64,000 nucleotides of DNA. Origin: an uncultured Clostridia bacterium. Its GTDB lineage: Bacteria; Bacillota; Clostridia; TANB77; CAG-465. Below are positions 8,509 through 15,723 of this stretch, one piece after another (the first letter of the stretch is position 1; every line of letters starts with the position of its first letter). The translations under genes were made by a program, and so were the position numbers. The notes beneath the pieces are model-generated. The model saw only the letters and a program-made list of their open reading frames with translations. It was not told where the DNA came from and searched no databases. Where the stretch lies: assembly GCA_944388585.1 (NCBI GenBank), contig CALXJI010000002.1:124001-188000 (forward strand). The letters are read 5' to 3'.

Positions 8509-10503
8509 TTACCTATCAGCATTCATTAATCTTTTTCTTCTCATTTCTGCAATTTTTTGTAAATTTGTTTCAACGAATTCAAATTCTCTTTGAGTTGGTT
8601 GAATAGCAATAACAGCCGATGTATATCCAATTTTTATTAAGCCTTCACCTCTTGTACAAGTAATTAAGAAATTAGCTTCTCCTTCACTCAATTTAAAGAC
8701 TTCTTTCAAATATTCAATTTCGGATTTATCTTGTGCTAAAAATAATTTTGTCTCAGCAGATGTTAGTACAGCTTGACAAGCTTTATTTTCATAAAAATCT
8801 TGAAACTTTTGAGAAACAACTGTTAATGAAACATTTCTTTTTCTTGCACGTCTAGCCATTGTATTTAAAAAATCAACTGCTTCTGGATATGCTAATAGCA
8901 TCCAAGCTTCATCAACTAACACTCTTTTTGCTCTAGCTTTTGTTTTGTCTTCACTATTTTTTTTAACATACTTTTCCCAAATCCAAGAAAGTAATATTTG
9001 CTGTGCAAGAGGTCTAGCAAATCTTTCTTCTAACTTAGAAATATTAATATTTATAAAAGGACAACTTTCTAAAAGTTCAAAAGTTGATTGTCCATCAAAG
9101 TATGCCATTTGCCCGTTAAATTTCTTACAATATTGCTTCATAACTTTTACTAAATAATCAAAATGATACTGATATGTCTCAATCTTATTCTCCTGATTTT
9201 TTTGAATTAATCTATCATACCAAGAACTAATAGTAGGCATCTCTTTTTTTACTCTAGCTAATCCATTTTCATTTGAGCTTTCATATAGTGATTCTGGATT
9301 ACTAGTTATTCCAATCGCTTTATATTCTTCTGCAACTATTTCTGCAATAATCTGCTTAGTTAACTCATTAACTTCTTCTGATTTTGTAGCTCCTCTAGCC
9401 ATAGTTAATAGCGCTTGTGTAACATCTTCAACCTTATTTTCTACATTTAACTCTATTCTTTCTTTTCCAGTAATTTCATCCTTCACAACTTCTGTTTCAA
9501 TATCAAATATATTTATTACTGTATTAGATGTAGGACTTATATCTACATTTATTCCTCTTAATGCCTCAGCAACAACTACATATTCTCCCTCTGCATCAAG
9601 TACTAAATTTTCAACCCCCATAAGAACAGCAGATCTAGCCATAATTGTTTTTATTGTTACAGACTTTCCAGATCCAGACTTTCCAAATATTATCATGTTA
9701 TAATTTGTTAAACTACTGCTAAAATTATCAAAAATTACAGGTAATCCCGTTTGCCTGTTTATTCCTATAGGTATACCTGTATCCATTCCAGCATCTGCAT
9801 TTACAAAAGGAAATACAGTAGCCATCGATCCCCTATCAAAAGTATGCTTCCTTGTAATTTTATTATTATTAAGTGGTAAATTAGATTGAAATCCTTCTTC
9901 CTGCAAAGCCCAAGCTGTTTTTAATCCCAATTGATTCTTCGAAGCTTCCATAGCTAATATTTCAGATAACTTATCCAATTCTTGCTTATTATAAGCGAAT
10001 AATGTACATATTATTGTAGCTTCAAATAATTTATTATATCCAGCTGCAATTTGATCTCTTAGATTTTCGGCTTCTGCTTGCTTTGTTCCTAAAACAGAAA
10101 GTCTATTAATATCACCCCTATTATTAGCAACTACTCTTTCAGACTCCAATTCCACAATTGTTTTATTTAAATCATTTATAGAATTATTTTCTGGAATAGG
10201 AGTAATATATACAGACGTATTAACATCTCCAAATTCATATATTCCTGCTAAAAAATAAGGAAATGTAGCTTGTCTAGGAACTGTTGTTAAATAAAAAGTT
10301 CTGGCAAAACGTGAGACCTTAGAAAATATTTCTAAATAGTCAAAATGTGTAGCATCTATTCCAGATGGCGCTAATAAATCATGTAATTTAGACCTATTCT
10401 TTTGAAGTATATTTTCTTGATCTTCTATGCCAATAATTTGTTCCTCTTTATCTTTCTGTTCTTGTAACTTTCTCATTTCTTTTCTGGAAAGTTTTTTACT
10501 CAT
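8509..10503 (-). CDS. virB4: VirB4/TraC-family T4SS ATPase
   Basis: This 664-residue ATPase is expected to energise pilus assembly and substrate transfer at the inner membrane. The N-terminal third (about 30-210) is the VirB4/TraC N-domain. A RecA-like domain follows, with Walker A GKSGSGKS near residue 275 and Walker B RVLVDEAW near 530. The motif VVSQKFQDF downstream is typical of the family. Length and motifs are normal for Gram-positive VirB4/TcpF/ConE-type proteins, and no key residue is missing. It follows the TraC-like gene after 18 nt and has AAAGGAGG upstream. It is the strongest marker that the operon encodes a T4SS-type machine. Confidence 0.93.
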   Translation of the reverse strand: MSKKLSRKEMRKLQEQKDKEEQIIGIEDQENILQKNRSKLHDLLAPSGIDATHFDYLEIFSKVSRFARTFYLTTVPRQATFPYFLAGIYEFGDVNTSVYITPIPENNSINDLNKTIVELESERVVANNRGDINRLSVLGTKQAEAENLRDQIAAGYNKLFEATIICTLFAYNKQELDKLSEILAMEASKNQLGLKTAWALQEEGFQSNLPLNNNKITRKHTFDRGSMATVFPFVNADAGMDTGIPIGINRQTGLPVIFDNFSSSLTNYNMIIFGKSGSGKSVTIKTIMARSAVLMGVENLVLDAEGEYVVVAEALRGINVDISPTSNTVINIFDIETEVVKDEITGKERIELNVENKVEDVTQALLTMARGATKSEEVNELTKQIIAEIVAEEYKAIGITSNPESLYESSNENGLARVKKEMPTISSWYDRLIQKNQENKIETYQYHFDYLVKVMKQYCKKFNGQMAYFDGQSTFELLESCPFININISKLEERFARPLAQQILLSWIWEKYVKKNSEDKTKARAKRVLVDEAWMLLAYPEAVDFLNTMARRARKRNVSLTVVSQKFQDFYENKACQAVLTSAETKLFLAQDKSEIEYLKEVFKLSEGEANFLITCTRGEGLIKIGYTSAVIAIQPTQREFEFVETNLQKIAEMRRKRLMNADR

Positions 10504-10521
10504 TTACAATTCAACCTCCTT

Positions 10522-11946
10522 TTATAAAATAGATTTATTGTCATCACTGTCATTAGCTTCTATATCATTAGAAACAATATTATCATCTTTTTGTTGATCT
10601 TCAATGTCATATATGTTTTCTTGATCTTGATCTTTTTTATTTTTTAATTCTTTTGATTTTTCAATAAGTTTTATTCCTTCAGGTTTATCAACCTTCTTTA
10701 GCTCTTCTAATTCTTTTAAGCTATCTTTGCTATTTTCTATAAACTTTTCTTTCTGAATTTTATCTTGTACCAATAATTCTTTTTTTGTTTGACGAAAATC
10801 ATTTAAGATTTTTCGATTTACATTATTCTTAAACTCTTGATCATAATCTTCTGCTTTTATCATATTGGTAGCTCTCTTACTAATTTCTTCTTCTCTATCT
10901 ATTTGCTCAGATGCTGACGTTATAATATTATCATTTTCAATAACTGATTTTATAGCCTCAAGTGCTCTTATTTTAGCCTCATTTTTCAAATATTCGTCCA
11001 GAGCCACTGCCTTTTTATACGTAGCATCTTCAGATGTTGAATAAAGTCTAAATATACCTGAATCTAGTGCTTCATGCACTCCAATTAATCCCTTATCATC
11101 TCTATTATAAGCTGAATATAATAAATCAGCTAACTCATTAGAGTCTAGTATTTTTCCAGATACAGAACATGAAGAAAGAGCACTAATTATTGCTTGACAT
11201 CTTGTATTTAATTCTGTAAAGCACATTTCAATAATTTCATCTTTATTAAATTTATCAACTGCAGCAATTTCACCAGTACTATAAGAAACTAATACATAAA
11301 AATTTCTTTGTAATAAATTTTTATTTCCGCTCATTTTTTCAACATAGCTTATCATATCTTGTGCATATTCATATACATTATTTATACTATCACGTTCTTT
11401 AGCCAAAGTATCTAATTTTTTTTCATCGACATCAAATCCACTTGCAAGTTTAGAATACTTTCTATTCACTTCATCATATTCTTTAGAAATGCCACTAATA
11501 TTATTTTTATATTTTTGAATAACTCCCTTTAAGTCTATATTTTGTGCTTGTATATATAGTTGTATTGGATATTTTAATGTATTTAAAAAAGTAATAAACC
11601 CTTCTTCAACTGATAATTGTTCCACCTCTGACATCAAATCATAGTTTATTCCTTTACACTTTACAGCCATAGTAAATCTAGAGCCACCATTTTGAACGAT
11701 CATATTATTTAAAATTTTGTCAAACTCCATAAATTTAAATACATCTTCTTTTTTTAAAATTCCTTTTTTCTCTTTATTAACATTATTAGAAGAAATATTA
11801 TTCTTATCTTTATTATCATACTTTATTTTTCCATTTTTATCAATTGTTTTTAGTGTTTTTTCTTGCCTTTTTCCTATAACTAAAAACAAAACTAAAAATA
11901 TTAACATTATTATTAAAAAAATAATAGGCAATATAATAGTTACCAT
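10522..11946 (-). CDS. TraC-like membrane-anchored T4SS protein
   Basis: The protein has 474 residues. An N-terminal membrane helix (2-25) is followed by a Lys/Asn-rich linker. A globular domain at about 70-330 has the look of the N-terminal domain that precedes the ATPase in VirB4/TraC proteins (FMEFDKIL near 70, then a stretch describing a beta-sheet/helix unit). A central coiled coil lies at about 125-195, and a very charged C-terminal tail (about 340-474) is rich in Glu, Lys and Asp. Proteins of this type sit between PrgI and VirB4 in many Gram-positive conjugation clusters. The ATG overlaps the PrgI stop codon by one base, so translation is coupled. Exact role unknown. Confidence 0.7.
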   Translation of the reverse strand: MVTIILPIIFLIIMLIFLVLFLVIGKRQEKTLKTIDKNGKIKYDNKDKNNISSNNVNKEKKGILKKEDVFKFMEFDKILNNMIVQNGGSRFTMAVKCKGINYDLMSEVEQLSVEEGFITFLNTLKYPIQLYIQAQNIDLKGVIQKYKNNISGISKEYDEVNRKYSKLASGFDVDEKKLDTLAKERDSINNVYEYAQDMISYVEKMSGNKNLLQRNFYVLVSYSTGEIAAVDKFNKDEIIEMCFTELNTRCQAIISALSSCSVSGKILDSNELADLLYSAYNRDDKGLIGVHEALDSGIFRLYSTSEDATYKKAVALDEYLKNEAKIRALEAIKSVIENDNIITSASEQIDREEEISKRATNMIKAEDYDQEFKNNVNRKILNDFRQTKKELLVQDKIQKEKFIENSKDSLKELEELKKVDKPEGIKLIEKSKELKNKKDQDQENIYDIEDQQKDDNIVSNDIEANDSDDNKSIL

Positions 11947-12332
11947 TATTTACCTCCTTCCTTTTTTTCTTTTAATTTCTTTTCTTCTACTTTTCTATCA
12001 ATACCATAAATATAAATTTTCTTTTTATATCTAAAAGTAATCAACCTTACTAATATATCAAAAATATTCTCTCCTCCAGCTTTTTGCAAAGGTCCCATTA
12101 TAGGACTGTCAGGTATATTAGTTGCTCCAATTAAGAATCCAATGCCCGCAAATGGAGCAATTATTAAAATCATTGTTACTATTGATATTTCCATAAAAGA
12201 ATTTAAAATAAAATATATCAAAGCACCAATTGCTCCAAAAGCTAAAGTTATTGCTAATGATTTTATTGTAAAAATATATAAAATTCTTGATTCTCCCTTT
12301 GCACTACGAGGAACTGTATATGATCTTCCCAT
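11946..12332 (-). CDS. prgI: PrgI-family T4SS membrane protein (VirB3-like position)
   Basis: The 128-residue protein has two adjacent membrane helices (about 22-45 and 50-72), a short conserved-looking N-terminal segment (YTVPRS) and a Lys-rich cytoplasmic C-terminus. Size, topology and position directly before the TraC/VirB4 pair match the PrgI family, the likely VirB3 counterpart that couples VirB4 to the channel. A good GGAGGT lies just before the downstream gene, and its own start follows a weaker site. It partly overlaps the next gene by one base, supporting cotranslation. Confidence 0.8.
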   Translation of the reverse strand: MGRSYTVPRSAKGESRILYIFTIKSLAITLAFGAIGALIYFILNSFMEISIVTMILIIAPFAGIGFLIGATNIPDSPIMGPLQKAGGENIFDILVRLITFRYKKKIYIYGIDRKVEEKKLKEKKEGGK

Positions 12333-12347
12333 TTATACCTCCAAATT

Positions 12348-13043
12348 TTATTTTACAAAACTGCTATTAATAGATGTCGAAATAAATGATAAAATATTAA
12401 GTGTTGTAAATATCATTATAATACCAATTATATACATAACACTTTTCTCTTTCAATTTTGCTTTTACTTCTGGACCTGAGAATATATATTTTAATCCCAT
12501 ATATACAGTAGCAATTACAGCTATAAATTTAGCTATTAATACTATAATGCTAAAAACACTAGCAAATGCACTTTCAATACTAGATCCATTAAATATAAAA
12601 AGCTGAGTATTACCAGATATTCCAGATACAGCTATATTTTGCGTATTTGGGTCATAAGTAATATTTTTTATAATAAGACCTCTTATATTGGTCCATCCAA
12701 AGAAAAATATACAAGCTATAAGTAAAGTAATCAAGTTTTCTTTTACAGATACTTTATCAGATACACTACCTAAAATATATTTTATACCCAATACAACCGT
12801 AGCTATAGCAATAACGCCTGTTCCTATTTTTTCAACTATTCCAGCAAAATCACTCATAACATTAGCATTAAAATATATATCTGTACTTCCAGGTTTATAC
12901 CATTCTGAAGCTTTATTCCAAAAGTCGTAAGTTCCATCCCATTCTTCTTCATTATCTCCTGTTTCAGTAGCAAATACAAAATTTAGGCACATACAAAGTA
13001 TAATAAAAATTCCAAGTAATATTCTATTTTTTTTATTTTTCAT
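12348..13043 (-). CDS. Tandem VirB2-like pilin-module protein
   Basis: About 231 residues with a signal peptide (first ~25). Two copies of the same two-helix module follow, at about 45-115 and 150-225. Each has a first hydrophobic helix, a GLKYI/GIKYI-type turn, a short charged loop (VSVKEN, KLKEKS) and a second hydrophobic helix. This is the TrbC/VirB2 pilin layout seen singly in the two upstream genes. A fusion of two pilin modules is unusual and suggests a minor pilin, a cap or a membrane adaptor. The start is uncertain: ATG 13043 or GTG 13052, with the nearest AAAGGAG about 20 nt upstream. Confidence 0.7.
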   Translation of the reverse strand: MKNKKNRILLGIFIILCMCLNFVFATETGDNEEEWDGTYDFWNKASEWYKPGSTDIYFNANVMSDFAGIVEKIGTGVIAIATVVLGIKYILGSVSDKVSVKENLITLLIACIFFFGWTNIRGLIIKNITYDPNTQNIAVSGISGNTQLFIFNGSSIESAFASVFSIIVLIAKFIAVIATVYMGLKYIFSGPEVKAKLKEKSVMYIIGIIMIFTTLNILSFISTSINSSFVK

Positions 13044-13157
13044 ACAAATCACAAACTATTATAAACAGTTTTCTCCTTTCTAAACAAATAACTATATATA
13101 AGTATATCATACATTCAACATATAATAACAAAAAGCATATAATTATATATATTTTTT

Positions 13158-13559
13158 TTATTTTTGTAACAAAGATGAAATTTTATTGTCTAATAATATG
13201 TTGTTAGATGCATCAGTAATGAAATTTATTACAGCAGGTGCAGCAAATACAAAAATTGTACCTATAATAAGCCAAATTAATGTTTCTTTTATTTTCGCTT
13301 TATCGTTAGAGGATGCATACATATATTTTACACCTGTATATACAACACCACCTACAGCTGCAATTTGTAGTATTAAAAATATTGTTGAACCAACTTTAGA
13401 TATTGTATTGTCTAAAGCCGTATTTCCTTCATTAGCTACTTGATTATATAAACTTTCATTTAAGCCACTTCCTAGCGTAGCAAAAATATAAGTATTAGAA
13501 ATAACATATATTAAAATAAAAACAAATCCTATCTTTAAAATTCTTTCTTTTAATTTCAT
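13158..13559 (-). CDS. VirB2/TrbC-like pilin subunit
   Basis: This 133-residue protein has an N-terminal signal segment (about 8-27), an exposed stretch, then a two-helix pilin module at about 55-125: first helix with Gly residues, GVKYMYASS turn, charged loop NDKAKIKE, second helix. The turn and loop closely resemble those of the gene upstream, so the two are paralogues. Such proteins form the extracellular filament or a membrane-embedded pilin pool of T4SS. It lies downstream of a strong internal terminator (13635-13673), so it is probably made at a lower level than the first pilin. AGAGGGG precedes the ATG. Confidence 0.8.
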   Translation of the reverse strand: MKLKERILKIGFVFILIYVISNTYIFATLGSGLNESLYNQVANEGNTALDNTISKVGSTIFLILQIAAVGGVVYTGVKYMYASSNDKAKIKETLIWLIIGTIFVFAAPAVINFITDASNNILLDNKISSLLQK

Positions 13560-13634
13560 TTTAACCCCTCTTTTCTTAATTATATTATACTATATATTAT
13601 TTTTTTTATCAATTAAAATATTTCTTATTTAAAA

Positions 13635-13673
13635 AAATCCTTGATATAAACATAAGTTATATATCAAGGATTT
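13635..13673 (-). terminator. Internal terminator/attenuator between pilin genes
   Basis: A 14-bp inverted repeat (13635-13648 with 13660-13673) is followed on the minus strand by seven T residues. It sits between the first pilin gene and the rest of the T4SS operon, so read-through would set a high pilin-to-machine ratio. Confidence 0.8.
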
Positions 13674-13698
13674 CAATTAGTACAACTAAATAGTAAAA

Positions 13699-14061
13699 CT
13701 AACTTTGAACATTTATAACATCTGTACTAGCATTAATAATAAATTGTACAACTGTACTAGCTGCAAATACTAAAATTGCGCCTATAACAAGACCAATCAT
13801 CCCATTTTTAATTTCAGCTTTACCATCAGCACTAGAAAACATATATTTTACACCTGCAAAAACTATGGCTGCTACAGCACATATTTGAAGAATTGTAAGT
13901 ACTGTGCTCCACACACTAGATGCTGCTCCTGTAACATTTGTAATACCATCACCATTAGCCATATTAGCTATTTCAGCTGGTGTTTTTGCAAATATTGGTC
14001 CAACAACTAACATAAGTGCTACAAAAACGATTGGCACAACTCTTAACATAAATTTTTTCAT
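13699..14061 (-). CDS. VirB2/TrbC-like major pilin candidate
   Basis: This is the first gene of the operon: about 120 residues, with a signal segment at about 5-25 (ending near FAKTPAE, a plausible cleavage site) and one two-helix pilin module. The first helix begins near residue 45, a GVKYMFSSA turn and charged loop DGKAEIKN follow, then the second helix. Nearest the promoter and followed by a strong terminator, it is the likely most abundant pilin. ATG 14061 is chosen because AAAGGAGG ends 9 nt before it; the GTG at 14070 overlaps that site. Homology to VirB2/TrbC is by pattern, not by search. Confidence 0.8.
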   Translation of the reverse strand: MKKFMLRVVPIVFVALMLVVGPIFAKTPAEIANMANGDGITNVTGAASSVWSTVLTILQICAVAAIVFAGVKYMFSSADGKAEIKNGMIGLVIGAILVFAASTVVQFIINASTDVINVQS

Positions 14062-14093
14062 TATAAACACCCTCCTTTGTTTACTCTAATATA

Positions 14094-14122
14094 ATTATAC
14101 CAAAATTTGGATTAAGAATCAA
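14094..14122 (-). promoter_or_regulatory. Promoter of the T4SS operon
   Basis: On the minus strand, TTGATT (14117-14122) and TATAAT (14094-14099) are 17 bp apart, and TG sits one base before the -10 (extended -10). Transcription would start about 25 nt before the AAAGGAGG of the first pilin gene. A housekeeping-type promoter is indicated. Confidence 0.75.
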
Positions 14123-14229
14123 TAGTTTTAGCACTTTTTATAGTCTTAAACATGATTTTTTTATAGTTTTTAAGCATATTTTTACAGATTTTAATATTCT
14201 TTTTTTCTTTACTTTAATCCAAATATATG

Positions 14230-14235
14230 TATAAT
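14230..14235 (+). promoter_or_regulatory. -10 element upstream of the M23 gene
   Basis: A perfect TATAAT lies about 17 nt before the chosen TTG start, so the leader would be only about 10 nt. A weak TTTACT-like -35 (14208-14213) sits about 16 bp upstream. Confidence 0.45.
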
Positions 14236-14251
14236 ACAGTTGGTGATTTTT

Positions 14252-14743
14252 TTGAAAAACTTTTTCATTATTTATATTATTGCAGTTATACTGTACTTTT
14301 ATACATTAACTAATAAAGAATATGAAAATACTAATACAAATTTTATATTTCCAACCAAATATACGTCTATATCATCTAATTATGGAGAAAGATATTTATA
14401 TGGATACAAAAATTTTCACAATGGTATAGACTTCTTAGCTCCTCAAAACAGTCAAATATATGCAAGTAGTGATGGCTATATTTTATATGCTTCTTTTTTA
14501 GAAAGTGGTTATGGTAATACAATAATAATATCCCATTCAAATAATTACAAAACATTATATTGTCATCTTTCTGAAAATTTTATAGTAACACCTGGTCAAT
14601 TTGTAAAACAAGGAGAAATAATAGGATACGTTGGTCCAAAAGTTTTATCTAATGGACTACAAAATGGAAATACTACTGGTCCACATCTTCATTTTTCTAT
14701 CTTTAAAGATAATTTAACTGTAAATCCGCTTGATCTACTATGA
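14252..14743 (+). CDS. M23-family metallopeptidase, membrane-anchored
   Basis: About 163 residues. One N-terminal hydrophobic anchor (about 3-20) is followed by a LytM/M23 domain over the rest. Zinc ligands are visible in HNGID (His and Asp) and in the HLHF motif, with a further His in YCHLS. The family cleaves peptide cross-links in peptidoglycan; some members are catalytic, others regulatory, and all key residues are present here. The gene is divergent from the T4SS operon and may serve it or the division or sporulation machinery. I choose TTG 14252 because GGTGAT lies just upstream. TTG 14240 or GTG 14243 are alternatives that would make the mRNA nearly leaderless. Confidence 0.85.
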   Translation: MKNFFIIYIIAVILYFYTLTNKEYENTNTNFIFPTKYTSISSNYGERYLYGYKNFHNGIDFLAPQNSQIYASSDGYILYASFLESGYGNTIIISHSNNYKTLYCHLSENFIVTPGQFVKQGEIIGYVGPKVLSNGLQNGNTTGPHLHFSIFKDNLTVNPLDLL

Positions 14744-14778
14744 CTTTAGACATTTTTTAATAAATTTGCAAAAAAAGC

Positions 14779-14807
14779 TTGACAATTTTATTTACAAGTA
14801 ATATAAT
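14779..14807 (+). promoter_or_regulatory. Consensus promoter for a short non-coding unit
   Basis: TTGACA (14779-14784), exactly 17 bp, then TATAAT (14802-14807): a perfect consensus. No gene follows on this strand before a terminator at 14890-14920. Confidence 0.8.
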
Positions 14808-14813
14808 TCAAAA

Positions 14814-14925
14814 CGTGCGAATTTTATAATAAAAATTAGCATGAATCATACATATCAATCATTTATTAATGATTAAAATCTTTTTTATTAAAGACTCTAG
14901 AATTTACTTCTAGAGTCTTTAATTT
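14814..14925 (+). ncRNA. Candidate small RNA (about 110 nt)
   Basis: A perfect consensus promoter is followed by about 75 nt of sequence without a convincing gene, and then by a 13-bp terminator hairpin. An 11-codon ATG frame (14842 region) has no ribosome binding site. The unit sits between the M23 gene and the convergent SSB-like gene, and could act on its own or as an antisense regulator. I recognise no known RNA family; the call rests on promoter and terminator alone. Confidence 0.5.
14890..14920. terminator. Intrinsic terminator hairpin
   Basis: Thirteen perfect base pairs (14890-14902 with 14908-14920) around a 5-nt loop, with T-rich flanks on both strands. It would end the candidate small RNA. 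Confidence 0.75.
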
Positions 14926-14930
14926 TATAA

Positions 14931-14966
14931 AAAAATATCAGGAAAGTAAAATTCCTGATATTTTTT
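14931..14966. terminator. Bidirectional terminator
   Basis: Fourteen base pairs (14931-14944 with 14952-14965) with T tracts on both strands. It overlaps the stop codon of the SSB-like gene and separates the convergent units. Confidence 0.8.
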
Positions 14967-15588
14967 ATTTTTCCACTTTTGCAAACTTTGAAATAGAAAC
15001 TTCATATGCAACTTTTTTCTCTATGTCTCCATTTTCTAATTTTTTCTCATAAGTTCTAGATTGAATTCTACCATTTAATTTAACTAAACTTCCAATATTT
15101 AAAGTCTCACAAAATTTTGCATTTCTTCCCCATAATATGCATGGTATATAATCCGACTTTCTATACGTTCTATTAACAGCTATCAAAACATCTGCAATTT
15201 CTCTTCCTAAAGGAGTTTTTCTATAAACAGGTGCTTTACAAATATAACCTATTAAATTAGCATCATTTAGTGTAACAACAGATTCATCATCTGTAAATTC
15301 TATTTCCTTTACAAAAATAGATAAAACTAATTTATTTTTCTTTTCTCCTTGCATATTATATGACCTAAATTGTCCATTAATTTTTAAAATTCTATCAATT
15401 TTCAAATCATTCATATCAATTAGTCTTTCAGATATAATTACTGGTAATATATCTTCATATTCGCTTAATCTTTTTGTTTTTATTAAAAATTTATAAAATT
15501 TTTCATCAAAAATCTCATGGCTAAATTTAGGTTCTTCTATAATTTTACCACCTATAATTACATTATTATTTTCCATATAATTTTCCAC
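14965..15588 (-). CDS. SSB-like protein with two OB folds
   Basis: The 207-residue protein looks like two OB-fold units in tandem, at about 7-100 and 105-203. The second is the more SSB-like, with GYICKAPVYRKTPLGREI, RKSDYIPCILWGRNA and GSLVKLNGRIQSRTY, close to the single-stranded DNA-binding protein signature. The first unit is diverged. The acidic C-terminal tip of normal SSB is missing (it ends in KVEK), so it is unlikely to be the housekeeping SSB. It may act at replication, repair or DNA transfer. The GTG start at 15588 has AAGGAGG 7 nt upstream. It is convergent with the candidate small RNA. Confidence 0.75.
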   Translation of the reverse strand: MENYMENNNVIIGGKIIEEPKFSHEIFDEKFYKFLIKTKRLSEYEDILPVIISERLIDMNDLKIDRILKINGQFRSYNMQGEKKNKLVLSIFVKEIEFTDDESVVTLNDANLIGYICKAPVYRKTPLGREIADVLIAVNRTYRKSDYIPCILWGRNAKFCETLNIGSLVKLNGRIQSRTYEKKLENGDIEKKVAYEVSISKFAKVEK

Positions 15589-15639
15589 TTTTTATCCTCC
15601 TTGTGTTTATTAATCTACTTAATCTTATGTTTTAATAGC

Positions 15640-15679
15640 AAAAAAAATTACTGTGATACAGGCATTATATCACAATAAT
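15640..15679 (-). terminator. Terminator of pgi
   Basis: A 12-bp hairpin with one mismatch (15647-15658 with 15668-15679) is followed on the minus strand by eight T residues, 45 nt after the pgi stop. Confidence 0.75.
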
Positions 15680-15723
15680 TTGAATTTGTAAATAGGTTAT
15701 GTAAACATAGTTCGATATACGTA

